From: Bryocella elongata
Lineage (GTDB): Bacteria; Acidobacteriota; Terriglobia; Terriglobales; Acidobacteriaceae
Assembly (NCBI RefSeq): GCF_900108185.1
Contig: NZ_FNVA01000007.1
Location: 1 to 64,000 of the forward strand
Length of the DNA: 64,000 nt
Direction of reading: 5' to 3'
A program made the translations under genes and the position numbers. The notes below the pieces were generated by a model. The model had not been told where the DNA came from and did not search any database. It worked only from the letters and a program-made list of their open reading frames with translations. Positions 36,214-44,277 of the stretch are shown here, piece by piece (within the stretch, counting starts at the first letter, position 1; each line of letters starts with the position of its first letter).

Positions 36214-36789
36214 TCACCGCTCCGGGGGGGCCGGTACCATCAGGGCGCCCGAGTCGATCTTCGGGATCCCGAAGTGTCCACTCAGGTGCAGCAGGTCCAG
36301 CGGCTTCAGGATGCCGCTGACCTCGACGACCGTCATCTGCTTCGGCGCGCGGATGAGCACGGTCACGCCGTCCACGTTCACGCCGCTGAAGTGCAGCCAC
36401 AGGTCGGTCAGTGGCTTGCTGGGTGACGCAGAGTCCTTCGCAGGCGCGTTCTGGTCGACCAGGTGCGTCCAGCCCGCCATGTTGTAGGCATGCATCAGCG
36501 CGTGCACATTCTCGGGGATGTAGAAGGCCGGCTCATGGAAGCGATAGGTCTGGAAGGTGATGCTGTTGAGCCCGGCGATGGGCTGCGTCAGCCCGCGGCC
36601 GTTGTCGAAGGCCTGCGCGGCGGACTGGATCATGTCGCGGTCGAAGGTGAACGCCGTGTGGCTGGCGTGCTCGCTCGTGATGCCTTCCAGCGCCTCCATC
36701 GCGCCCGGAGGCTGCGGAATCTGCGCCACCGCGCTCAACGAAAACACCACACTGGCAACCATCAGCCCCAACGACACACGAGTCCTCAT
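36214..36789 (-). CDS. Exported protein of unknown function
   Basis: This 191-residue protein has a signal peptide (VSLGLMVASVVFSLSAVAQ). The mature domain includes TAFTFDRDMIQSAAQAF, HALMHAYNMAGWTHLVDQN and LWLHFSGVNVDGVTVLIRAP, and ends in PKIDSGALMVP. I do not recognise the family. ATG 36789 is chosen because it opens the signal peptide; an in-frame ATG at 36804 is possible and has GGGGTGAGG between the two. Confidence 0.6.
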   Translation of the reverse strand: MRTRVSLGLMVASVVFSLSAVAQIPQPPGAMEALEGITSEHASHTAFTFDRDMIQSAAQAFDNGRGLTQPIAGLNSITFQTYRFHEPAFYIPENVHALMHAYNMAGWTHLVDQNAPAKDSASPSKPLTDLWLHFSGVNVDGVTVLIRAPKQMTVVEVSGILKPLDLLHLSGHFGIPKIDSGALMVPAPPER

Positions 36790-36922
36790 CGCCTCACCCC
36801 GCATACAGAGATAGACCGGGATTCGCGGGAAAAAGTTGTGGCTTTGGGCGTGTGAACGGTCATTCCATCGAAAGACGTTGTCTCGCCCGCCGACGAGGGC
36901 CACCCAACTTCAGCAAAAGAAA

Positions 36923-36947
36923 GGGTCCGAGGCATAGCCCCGGACCC
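36923..36947 (-). terminator. Intrinsic terminator of the second VWFA gene
   Basis: On the - strand GGGTCCG and CGGACCC pair with further GG/CC pairs inside, followed by TTCTTTT. It starts 24 bases after the stop at 36971. Confidence 0.8.
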
Positions 36948-36970
36948 AATCCTGTTCGCTGACTCCTGAT

Positions 36971-38053
36971 TTACTCGTCCTTCGGAGCAAAGTAGCCCTT
37001 CTTCGCCCGCACGGCATAGCGCGGGTCCAGGGCCTGCAGGTAGATCGTTCGGAACGAACCATCGCGCTTGAAGTTCGCCGGTGTGTAGACCAACAGGTAC
37101 TGGCTGCGAAGCTCCTCTTCCACGTTATGGAAGCCGGTGGCTACATCTTCCATGCGCGTCGGATAGAACGCCTGGCCGCCGGTCGCGTCGGCGATCTGCT
37201 GCAGCACATCGTCGCCCTTGTCCTTCGACGGGCCAACGTTGGTCGAGATCGTGAAGACGATCGTCTCGGCGCGCTGGCACATCTTGATCGCGTCCGACTC
37301 CAGGGCGCGCGAGTAGTCGTCGTCGCCGTCCGAGACCAGCACGATCGCCTTGCGGACCGCGAAGTCCTGCTTCAGCGTCAGCATCTCATCGCGGCAGGTC
37401 TTGTACAGCGAATCGAACAACGCCGTGCCGCCACCGGGCCGCAGCTTGCGGATGCCCGTGTCCAGCATGTCGATGCGGTTGGTAAAGCCCTGCGAGACAT
37501 CCGTCTGCACGTCGAAGCCCTCGACGAAGGCGCGGTCGGCCGGGTGCAGTGTCTGCAACAGGAAGTCCGTCGCGGCCTGCTGCTCGAACTGGAAGCGCGA
37601 CCGGATGGAGCTCGACGTATCCAGCATGATGCCCACGCGAAGCGGAAGGTTCGTCTGCTGCACAAAGCGCCGCACCTTTACCGGAGGACGCCCGTCGTCC
37701 AGCAGGCCGAAGTTCTGCTGCTGCAGCCCCGTCACGAAGCGGCCCTTTTTGTCCGCCACCGTGAACACCAGGTCGACTTCGTTCACGCTGACCCTGATGG
37801 TCTGGATGTTCGGGTCGGTCGGCGCCGCTTCCTCGGGCGAACCCGTAGGGGTCTGCCCGGTGGCCGGCTGAGCGCTGGGCGCGGAGGTCGGCTGCTGAGC
37901 CGGGGTGGTCGACGAGGCAGGGGCAGCGGGTGTCTGCGCGGTCGCGGAAACAAGGCACGCCAGTGCCAGAATGCCCGCACCTGCGAGCCGGGCCGCGGGC
38001 CGGGTCACAAGACCGGACCAGCGCGCGGTTACATCAATCTTCATATCCGTCAT
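36971..38053 (-). CDS. Secreted VWFA-domain protein of acidobacterial type
   Basis: This 360-residue protein has a signal peptide (LAGAGILALACLVSATAQ), then a Pro/Ala/Gln/Thr-rich linker of about 50 residues. The family opening is IRVSVNEVDLVFTVADKKGRFV. The VWA domain has VGIMLDTSSSIRSRF, a canonical DxSxS metal site, and IVLVSDGDDDYSRAL. It ends in LLVYTPANFKRDGSFRTI. Unlike the 3303-5012 paralogue, its metal site is intact. ATG 38053 is used; ATG 38044 is nine bases on. A strong terminator follows. A surface protein-protein interaction role is inferred. Confidence 0.88.
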   Translation of the reverse strand: MTDMKIDVTARWSGLVTRPAARLAGAGILALACLVSATAQTPAAPASSTTPAQQPTSAPSAQPATGQTPTGSPEEAAPTDPNIQTIRVSVNEVDLVFTVADKKGRFVTGLQQQNFGLLDDGRPPVKVRRFVQQTNLPLRVGIMLDTSSSIRSRFQFEQQAATDFLLQTLHPADRAFVEGFDVQTDVSQGFTNRIDMLDTGIRKLRPGGGTALFDSLYKTCRDEMLTLKQDFAVRKAIVLVSDGDDDYSRALESDAIKMCQRAETIVFTISTNVGPSKDKGDDVLQQIADATGGQAFYPTRMEDVATGFHNVEEELRSQYLLVYTPANFKRDGSFRTIYLQALDPRYAVRAKKGYFAPKDE

Positions 38054-38131
38054 CGTATCAAGTTGTCCTTGGCGCTGTTCCCGCCATCCGCCGATCCACA
38101 CGCCGATTCCCGGCCGTAGCCCGACCTATCT

Positions 38132-39742
38132 CTACTGTCCGCCATGCAGGCGCTCCAGCACCTTCTCCAGCTCCAGCGGCAAAGGCGCTTCCAGCGTCAG
38201 CTCTTTCCCCGTCCGCGGATGCCGGAATACCAGCTCCGCCGCGTGCAGGAAGTTTCGCGTAACCGAGAACGACTCGTCCAGTGGGCTTTGGGTTCCTTTC
38301 GGTTCGACGCTCTTACCCGCCTTCGGAGAGCCAGCCTTTTTCGCAGAGGCCTTTGCCGCCGCAGCCTTTACCGCCGCAGACTTCTTCACTCCCGGCTTCG
38401 CCGCCTCCGGCACAATCACCGTCGCCGCGCCGTACAGCGTATCGCCCACTACCGGGTGCCCGATCGACGTCATGTGAACGCGGATCTGGTGCGTTCTCCC
38501 GGTCTCGATCTTCACCTCGACCAGCGAGAACTTGCCATACGGCCCTTCGAAGCGCTCCAGCACCAGCCAGTGCGACACCGCGTTGCGCATGTTCCCGGCG
38601 CCACGCCTGGTGGTCATGCGCGTGCGGCGAACGCTGTCGCGCCCGATCGCCAGATCCACCGTGCCTTCGTCGTCCTTCACCCAACCCTGCACCAGCGCCA
38701 GGTACGTCTTGCTCACCTGCCGCGCCGCAAACATCTCGCCCAGCTTGCGGTGCGCGACATCGTTCTTCGCCACCACGATCAGCCCGCTCGTCTGCTTGTC
38801 CAGACGATGCACGATGCCGGGCCGCAGCTCGGCAAGATGCGATTGCGGAGCCGCGACGATCTCCTCCGCTTCAACACTCTCTTCCTCGCCCTCAGCGTCC
38901 GGTTCGGCATCCGCGTCTTCGTCTTCCAGCTCACCCGCGCCGTGGCTCAGGTCGTTGCCGAAGCGGAACAGCAGCGCATTCACCAGCGTGCCCGAGTTGT
39001 GCTCGGTCGAGCCCGAACCCGCGTGCACCATCATCCCCGCCGGCTTGTTCACCACCGCCAGGTCCTGATCCTCGTAGATCACATCCAGCGGGATGTCTTC
39101 CGCCACGGCCCGCAGCGGAGGCCGCTGCGCTTCGCCCGTGATCTCGATCGTCTCGCCGCCGCGCAGCTTCAGGCTGGCCTTCTCGGACTTGCCATCGACG
39201 CGCACCAGGTCCGCGGCCACCAGCTCCTGCACACGGCCGCGGCTCACATCCGGCAACGCCTTCGCGAGGTACGCATCCAGCCGCATGCCCTTGGCCGCAA
39301 CCTCTGCCGTAAAGCTCCGGGTCTCACCCACGACCTTCAGCTTCGCCTTCGCGATGTTGCGCTCGACGACCGGAGGCTTCGCCTGCTGTGCCTGCGCTTC
39401 CGCATAGGGATTGGCATACCGCGGAGGAGCGTAGGTCTCGGCGGCGACCTTCGAACCCGAAGCTCCGCGCGTGGTGATCCAGTCGTTCTTCGCGATGCGC
39501 TCCTCGAGCGTCGGCTCGCCATCATCTTCCTCTTCGAGGAAGATGAACGTCGCCAGGCCATCGCCTTCGGTACGCTTCGCCTTTTTCTTCTTCTTGGGCT
39601 CGACCTCGAGGTCGAGAAACGCAGCAGCCAGCCTGGCCTTCTCGGCTTCGGCCTGTTCTTCGGCAATCGTGCGCTGCTTGCGATACTCCGCACGCACCGA
39701 CTGGCGTCGCTTGCCCTTGGGCAGCATGTTCTTCGACGGCAT
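38132..39742 (-). CDS. rluD: RluD-type rRNA pseudouridine synthase with long N-terminal extension
   Basis: This 536-residue enzyme of the RsuA/RluA superfamily isomerises uridines in 23S rRNA. An S4 domain (MRLDAYLAKALPDVSRGRVQ) lies at about residues 170-230. The catalytic domain has DLAVVNKPAGMMVHAG, the active-site motif HRLDKQTSGLIVVA with the nucleophilic Asp, and GRTHQIRVHMTSIGHPVVGD. RluD is normally about 320 residues. The extra length is a Lys/Glu-rich N-terminal extension of about 160 residues, an acidic insert (EDEDADAEPDAEGEEES) and an Ala/Lys insert near the end. The start overlaps the stop of the upstream Lgt-like gene (TGATG), so translation is coupled. Confidence 0.92.
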   Translation of the reverse strand: MPSKNMLPKGKRRQSVRAEYRKQRTIAEEQAEAEKARLAAAFLDLEVEPKKKKKAKRTEGDGLATFIFLEEEDDGEPTLEERIAKNDWITTRGASGSKVAAETYAPPRYANPYAEAQAQQAKPPVVERNIAKAKLKVVGETRSFTAEVAAKGMRLDAYLAKALPDVSRGRVQELVAADLVRVDGKSEKASLKLRGGETIEITGEAQRPPLRAVAEDIPLDVIYEDQDLAVVNKPAGMMVHAGSGSTEHNSGTLVNALLFRFGNDLSHGAGELEDEDADAEPDAEGEEESVEAEEIVAAPQSHLAELRPGIVHRLDKQTSGLIVVAKNDVAHRKLGEMFAARQVSKTYLALVQGWVKDDEGTVDLAIGRDSVRRTRMTTRRGAGNMRNAVSHWLVLERFEGPYGKFSLVEVKIETGRTHQIRVHMTSIGHPVVGDTLYGAATVIVPEAAKPGVKKSAAVKAAAAKASAKKAGSPKAGKSVEPKGTQSPLDESFSVTRNFLHAAELVFRHPRTGKELTLEAPLPLELEKVLERLHGGQ

Positions 39743-40770
39743 CAGCGCGTCTCCTTCAAATCAAAACTTGGTTCCTGCCGGAGTTTTCCTACATACTCCC
39801 GCAAGACCAGAAATCCCTCTGGGCCGCAATAGGCTCTCGACCCGGGAGCAGGAGGGAACTCGTTGGGAAGACTCACAAAGCGACGCTGCACTTCAAGAAT
39901 GAGTGGATCGACCACCACTGCATATTCCAACGTCTCATGTCCCCACCCTCCGGAAGTGCCATCCAGAAATTCCTCGAGGATCTCTGCGGCCTCAATGCGA
40001 GTGACACTCCAAGGCTTGGGCCTAAATCTCACAATGGCACCCGCGAGGATCGCGGCTAACGCCACATACTGCGCCGGATCAAGCCATGCCGAGCCCTGGC
40101 TCTCCACCGGCTGCCGCAGCATATCCAGCAGGAACGTCACCACGCCGCCCAGCAACAGCACCCACGCCGCAGCTTCGCCGACACGCTTGCGCTGCATCAG
40201 CACCCGCAGCGACCACGCCCCGATCGCGAGCCACAAGAGCAGCGCATAGATCTGCACCGGGTGTACCTTGCCCAGGATGTGATCGCCCGGCGTCACCACG
40301 CCCCACGGCAGCCGCGTGGGCATGCCGGCCTCGGTGCCTTCGACGAAGTGCGCCAAGGCCAGCACCGCAGCCAGCACGCAGCCGCTCGGCGCGAATGCGT
40401 CCAGTACTTCCAGCACACGCAGCTTCTTCCAGCGCAGCCACGCATACGTTGCCACGCCCGCGAGCAACAGTCCCAGCGGCGTCAGCGATGGCAGCAACAG
40501 AACCGTCATCGGAAACTTTGTAAAGGTGGGCGGAGCGGCGGCGATGAGGATCAGCCGCGAGGCCACAAAGGCCGCGACCACCACTGTCATGCCCGCATCC
40601 CACAGCAGCCCCGGAGCCACACCAACGAACCGCGCTGTGTACTGGCTCAACAGCAGCGCAGCGATGACTCCCACGGCCGCAAGCAGCCCGAAGACAGGCA
40701 CACGCATCGAGCCGACGCGCAGCATCCCCGGTATCTCAGCCAACAGTGCAGCGTGTAGTGCGTTCCCCAT
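39742..40770 (-). CDS. Lgt-like membrane protein with a degenerate active-site signature
   Basis: This 342-residue polytopic protein aligns with prolipoprotein diacylglyceryl transferases: FVEGTEAGMPTRLPWGVV corresponds to the Lgt signature region, followed by HPVQIYALL (HPSQLYE in Lgt) and LDMLRQPV (FFREP). However, the GRxGNFxNGE core is replaced by ALAHFVEGTE, so the Arg and Asn residues essential in E. coli Lgt are missing. A C-terminal soluble extension of about 90 residues (VTRIEAAEILEEFLDGTSG) is also unusual. It is probably a paralogue with a different job. Its stop overlaps the rluD start. Confidence 0.75.
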   Translation of the reverse strand: MGNALHAALLAEIPGMLRVGSMRVPVFGLLAAVGVIAALLLSQYTARFVGVAPGLLWDAGMTVVVAAFVASRLILIAAAPPTFTKFPMTVLLLPSLTPLGLLLAGVATYAWLRWKKLRVLEVLDAFAPSGCVLAAVLALAHFVEGTEAGMPTRLPWGVVTPGDHILGKVHPVQIYALLLWLAIGAWSLRVLMQRKRVGEAAAWVLLLGGVVTFLLDMLRQPVESQGSAWLDPAQYVALAAILAGAIVRFRPKPWSVTRIEAAEILEEFLDGTSGGWGHETLEYAVVVDPLILEVQRRFVSLPNEFPPAPGSRAYCGPEGFLVLREYVGKLRQEPSFDLKETR

Positions 40771-41157
40771 GCATTCACAAGGATACGCGGTCGAGCGGCA
40801 AGCTAACGGCCACGCCGCTGACGCAAAGCGCTATCCGGGCGAAGCCCGCGAACGCGCAGCGCTGCTTCAAAGAGAAGACCGACCCACGGGGCCGTACCGC
40901 GACGCGCTGGTGAACCCGTCCTAAGACGTTCGGGATTCAGCCGTGGCTCTTTAGGCTTTCCGGACTGGCGGACATAGCACACCGAGCCATATATACGAGC
41001 CAAACCCCTGGTTCAATGAATGTTGGTTCAACCAGCGAAGATCGCCATACCTGCTTTGCAGGCCGGTCTCTGGATTGGATGCTAATGTGCCGCCGTGGAT
41101 CGTGCAACTTGACAGACGTGGTAGCCTGCCTGCGTCCGGCAAAGCGCGGCCCCGCCG
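40771..41157. other. Intergenic stretch between TlpA-like and Lgt-like genes
   Basis: About 390 bases. The part near the Lgt-like start holds family D copy 2. The rest shows no gene, recognised RNA or terminator; it presumably carries the promoter of the Lgt-like/rluD pair. Confidence 0.5.
40836..40867. repeat. GC-rich palindromic repeat, family D copy 2
   Basis: CGGGCGAAGCCCGC followed by GAACGCGCAGCGCTGCTT. It shares both ends with the longer copy at 28220-28298 and looks like a compact version. Confidence 0.4.
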
Positions 41158-42285
41158 TCACTGCCCCGCCGCCGACGCAACCCCGGATGTCGTTGCCGGA
41201 TGCGCCTCACGCGCCTTGGCCAGCAGCTTCTTCAGCCGCCCTTCCACATCCGATCCCGATCCCACCATCTCCGCCGTCAGCACGCCATCGGAGTCGATCG
41301 TGAAGTAGTGCGGAATCGCATTGATGCCGAAGGCGTCGCTCAACTTGTGGTCCGCGTCCCGGTACTGCACCCACGTCATCTCGTTCTTCACGAGAAACTG
41401 CTTCCACTTCGCCTCGTCCGCATCCCAGCTCACGCTCAGGATCACCAGCGGCTGCCCCGCAAACTCCTTCGCGATCTTCTTCATGTGCGGCAGCTCTTCG
41501 TTGCACGGACCGCACCACGTCGCCCAGAAGTCGATCAGCACAACCCGCCCGCCCATCGCGTCGAGATTGAACTTCGCCCCGTCCAGCGACGTCACCTCGA
41601 ACGGCGGAGCCATCTTGTGCAGCGAAAGCTCCGGGTCTGCCGCAAAGTGCTGCGCCCGCAGCCGCGCCGGGTCTTTCGGGCTCACGCATGCCGCGCACTG
41701 CTCGAACGAGGTCTTCGCCTCGTCCATGCGATTCATCCGCGCCAGCACCCGGCCATCGCCATACAGCGCCGCCGCACTCTTCGGCTCCAGCGCAATCGCC
41801 GCCTGGAAGGCCTCGTGCGCTGCGGCCAGCTGCGCCGGCTTGGGCTTCTCTCCACCCTGGCCCACCAGGGCCTGCCCCCGCATCACCTGCGCCGCGGCCT
41901 TGCCGTCGACGCTCGGGGAGACCTGCACCAGCGTCGTCGCCGTGGCCACCGCGTCCTTCCACTCACCCATCGCGACCTGCGTGTCGTACAGCCCCATCAG
42001 GCACGCCGCACATTGCCCGCCCGAGAGCTTCACCACCTTCTTGTAATCCTCGTTGGCCTGAAGGATCTGCCGGTGCGCCAGCTCCGCCTTCGCCTTCCGC
42101 AGTATGTCCAGGAACTTCGGGTCCTGCGCATACACCGGCAAAGCAGGCGCCGCCGTAGCAGCCGGCGCGCTCGCCGCGGCCTTCGCAGGCGCAGGAGGAA
42201 CCGCTCCCGCATCGACCGCTGTCTGCGCCGAAAGGGCCACACTGCCAAGAAAGAAGACAAACGGAAGGAAGCGAGTAAGACTCAT
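41158..42285 (-). CDS. TlpA/ResA-type exported thioredoxin with N-terminal TPR region
   Basis: This 375-residue protein has a signal peptide (FLPFVFFLGSVALSAQT). Residues about 55-190 form helical TPR-like repeats (ILRKAKAELAHRQILQANED, AAHEAFQAAIALEPKSAAAL). The C-terminal thioredoxin fold has the redox motif in FWATWCGPCNEELPHMKKI. It would reduce or shuffle disulfides outside the cytoplasm, as TlpA and ResA do in cytochrome c maturation, but the partner is unknown. A further CAACVSP pair sits in the TPR region. Neighbours are the Lgt-like gene downstream and zapA upstream on the same strand. Confidence 0.88.
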   Translation of the reverse strand: MSLTRFLPFVFFLGSVALSAQTAVDAGAVPPAPAKAAASAPAATAAPALPVYAQDPKFLDILRKAKAELAHRQILQANEDYKKVVKLSGGQCAACLMGLYDTQVAMGEWKDAVATATTLVQVSPSVDGKAAAQVMRGQALVGQGGEKPKPAQLAAAHEAFQAAIALEPKSAAALYGDGRVLARMNRMDEAKTSFEQCAACVSPKDPARLRAQHFAADPELSLHKMAPPFEVTSLDGAKFNLDAMGGRVVLIDFWATWCGPCNEELPHMKKIAKEFAGQPLVILSVSWDADEAKWKQFLVKNEMTWVQYRDADHKLSDAFGINAIPHYFTIDSDGVLTAEMVGSGSDVEGRLKKLLAKAREAHPATTSGVASAAGQ

Positions 42286-42420
42286 CGGCGCTCCGGATCA
42301 AGAGGATTCGCCCTCCATCATCCCGCGATGGTCCTACCCGCGCAACCTCAATCTGTCGTTCCAGCGAACAACCTGCGGAGAAAGGTCAGCACGTCGCCGG
42401 AGCCTTCCGGTTCCGAACAT

Positions 42421-42476
42421 CCCAAGTCCCCAAGTCCCCAAGTCCCGAAGTCCCGAAGTCCCGAAGTCCCGAAGCA
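42421..42476. repeat. Octamer tandem array CCCAAGTC/CCGAAGTC, 7 units
   Basis: Three CCCAAGTC units, three CCGAAGTC units and a final CCGAAGCA lie between the thioredoxin-like and zapA genes. On the transcribed (-) strand the CCGAAGTC units read GACTTCGG and contain C-UUCG-G tetraloop sequences. Confidence 0.95.
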
Positions 42477-42505
42477 CGGCTGTCCCCGCAACGGCTCAAG
42501 ACGTT

Positions 42506-42889
42506 CTAGCCCGCTTTGCGGCCGTCCAACACCGCGTCCAGCATTCCGGCGAGGTTCCCCGCCTTGGCTCGCGCGCTCTGCGCCTGACTCGCACTGTTCG
42601 CCACGCTGCCTGCCAGCTGCTCGTACCGCGCCCGCAGCGTCGCCAGCTCGTCGGCGATGTTCAGCGCTGCCAGCACCGCCACGCGCAGCGAATCCACCGT
42701 CGCGCCCTGCGACGTCACCGCCCGCATCTTGTCGTCCACCGTGGCAGCGAGCTTCTCGATGTAAACCGGATCCGGGCCCTTGAGCTGATAGATCTGGTCG
42801 TAGATCTCGACCACGACGGCGCCAGCCTCCCGCGCCGCCAGCTCGGCGCGCGATTGCTCCGCTGCGCTCTTTTGTTGCATGTCACTCAA
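42506..42889 (-). CDS. zapA: Cell division protein ZapA
   Basis: This 127-residue protein binds and stabilises FtsZ filaments at the division ring. The N-terminal beta/alpha domain has VVEIYDQIYQLKG and DPVYIEKLAATVDDKM, followed by VDSLRVAVLAALNIADEL and a C-terminal coiled coil. Length is typical. It follows the coiled-coil gene 42951-43259, whose product resembles ZapB. In Firmicutes, zapA sits near pheT; here pheT is 8 kb away across the reversed-skew block. Confidence 0.9.
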   Translation of the reverse strand: MSDMQQKSAAEQSRAELAAREAGAVVVEIYDQIYQLKGPDPVYIEKLAATVDDKMRAVTSQGATVDSLRVAVLAALNIADELATLRARYEQLAGSVANSASQAQSARAKAGNLAGMLDAVLDGRKAG

Positions 42890-42950
42890 CTGCTGTACCT
42901 CTTCTCATCCCATCCCGCCTCACGGCTGGATGCTGCAACCTGTCATCCCG

Positions 42951-43259
42951 CTACAACAGCTCATCCATCTGGGCGAGCATCGCTTCCACGCGCTGGCGGA
43001 CACCTTCGCGCTCCCGCTTCATCGCATCGAGCTCGCCGGCCGTCTCGCTGCTCGCCGAAAGCTTGTCCTTCAGCTCCGCCACCTCGGCGACTGCCGCAGA
43101 ATGCGCGCTCACCATCTCGGCGAAGTCGTGTTGCAGCTGCTGGAGCTTCGCTTCAGCAGCTGCACGAAGCTCGCGCTCCTTCTTGATCAGCTCAACCGTC
43201 AGCAACACCTTCTGTTCCAGCGCCTGAAATTCGTCCACGCTGATCGTCGCTGCCGCCAT
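42951..43259 (-). CDS. Coiled-coil protein, ZapB-like
   Basis: This 102-residue protein is almost entirely predicted coiled coil (FQALEQKVLLTVELIKKE, LQQLQHDFAEMVSAHSAAV, AMKREREGVRQRVEAMLAQM). Size and composition fit ZapB, the ZapA partner. It is encoded 61 bases upstream of zapA on the same strand. Sequence identity in such proteins is low, so the assignment rests on context. ATG 43259 chosen. Confidence 0.7.
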   Translation of the reverse strand: MAAATISVDEFQALEQKVLLTVELIKKERELRAAAEAKLQQLQHDFAEMVSAHSAAVAEVAELKDKLSASSETAGELDAMKREREGVRQRVEAMLAQMDELL

Positions 43260-43621
43260 TGAACTGCCTCCGTACACCTAAAGTCTCTCCGAGTATAGTT
43301 TCGTTCGCCGTGGATACCTCATCGGCCCAGCCAGGGGGTACCCGATTGAATCCCTCCCACGATTTTTCAGACCATCGCAACGGCGTCGCAGGCCGACAAA
43401 CTACGCAGCGTACAGTAGGGGCCTGAGCATTTCCCTGCAGGTTGACTCCAGCTCCTCGATTGTTCATGGGCGTTTTCCCCAATGAAAACGCCACCGCACA
43501 CCGCTATTCGGGGCCCATCGACAGGGAAAATGCTCTGTCGTCCCCTGATCCGTATTGCCTCTCACGTCCCGCCCAGCGCAAGGCACGCCCGCGCAGGCGA
43601 GAAGGGCTCCTGGACCATCTC
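43260..43621. other. Divergent intergenic region between the ZapB-like and flavodoxin genes
   Basis: About 360 bases. It holds the perfect palindrome at 43469-43492 and a weak family B-like tail (GGGGTACCCGA near 43337). No gene is recognised. Promoters for both genes must lie here. Confidence 0.5.
43469..43492. promoter_or_regulatory. Perfect palindrome upstream of the flavodoxin gene
   Basis: GGCGTTTTC, CCCAAT, GAAAACGCC: a 9-bp perfect inverted repeat with a 6-base centre, 130 bases before the flavodoxin start. It could be an operator or an RNA hairpin. No U-tract follows on either strand. Confidence 0.4.
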
Positions 43622-44227
43622 ATGGCGCGTATCGCAATCGTCTATCACAGCGGGGCAGGCCACACCCGCAAGCTCGCCGAAGCCGTCGAGCGCGGCGTCC
43701 TCGCTGCCGGCGGTCAGGCCGTCCTGCTCCCTGTCGAGGCCTTCAACTCGGACGAACCCGGCCCCGCCAGCCAGGCGCGCTGGGCGCTTCTCGATGCTTC
43801 CGATGCCATCATCTTCGGCGCTCCCACGTACATGGGCGGCGTCTCTGCGCCCTTCAAAGCCTTCCTCGACGCCACCTCGCAGCGCTGGGTCCGCCACGCC
43901 TGGAAGGACAAGTTCGCCGCCGGCTTCACCAACTCCGGCAACCTCTCCGGCGACAAGCTCAACACGCTCACGACCATCATGCTCGCCGCCATGCAGCACG
44001 GCATGATCTGGATCAGCCTCGGCCTGCACCCGCCCGCCTCCGACGACCTCAACGGCCCGGGCGCGGAGACGATCAACCGCCTCGGCAGCTTCATGGGAGC
44101 GATGGCCCAGTCCAGCGTGATGCTCGTCGCCGACCTCGCCCCGCCCGCCGGCGATCTGCGCACCGGCGAGCTCCTGGGCGAACGGGTAGCCATCCTCACC
44201 GCAAGATTCCTGGGCGAGAGGAAGTAG
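43622..44227 (+). CDS. Flavodoxin-family protein (WrbA/NADPH:quinone-reductase-like)
   Basis: This 201-residue protein has the flavodoxin fold. It opens with ARIAIVYHSGAGHTRKLAEAV (FMN phosphate loop). ALLDASDAIIFGAPTYMGGVSAPFKAFLDAT is the typical WrbA/NQO-like FMN-binding segment, followed by KFAAGFTNSGNLSGDKLNTL. It probably reduces quinones or other acceptors with NAD(P)H. ATG 43622 begins the conserved domain; an open frame upstream has no conserved sequence. It converges on the catalase-like gene, and strand composition flips right after its stop. Confidence 0.9.
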   Translation: MARIAIVYHSGAGHTRKLAEAVERGVLAAGGQAVLLPVEAFNSDEPGPASQARWALLDASDAIIFGAPTYMGGVSAPFKAFLDATSQRWVRHAWKDKFAAGFTNSGNLSGDKLNTLTTIMLAAMQHGMIWISLGLHPPASDDLNGPGAETINRLGSFMGAMAQSSVMLVADLAPPAGDLRTGELLGERVAILTARFLGERK

Positions 44228-44277
44228 CTGGGGCACCGGATTCCCGCGAACACATGAGGGCGCGAGACTAAAAACGC

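Larger units (their letters stand above)
34655..44250. other. Block of reversed strand composition (candidate inversion)
   Basis: The + strand is richer in G than C on both sides of this block, whichever strand is coding. Inside, C exceeds G. Counted lines: 33721-33780 G 32, C 15; 40141-40200 G 14, C 28; 43921-43980 G 10, C 26; 44281-44340 G 30, C 17. The right switch falls in the 50-base gap between the flavodoxin and catalase-like genes. GCCCCAGC at 34658-34665 and its complement GCTGGGGC at 44227-44234 lie at the two edges, but an 8-bp match can be chance. Confidence 0.6.

Noticed and set aside
42286-42505. 6S RNA gene downstream of zapA, its position in many proteobacteria
   Set aside because: I could not find the 6S consensus pairing or a promoter-like bubble, and a quarter of the gap is an octamer array. 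An Infernal search with the 6S model would decide.
43336-43350. Additional family B copy (GGGGGTACCCGA)
   Set aside because: The tail is altered and no paired stem precedes it.
44228-44245. Additional family B copy (GGGGCACCGG) at the flavodoxin end
   Set aside because: It lacks the hairpin, and the tail differs (CACCGG instead of CACCCG).
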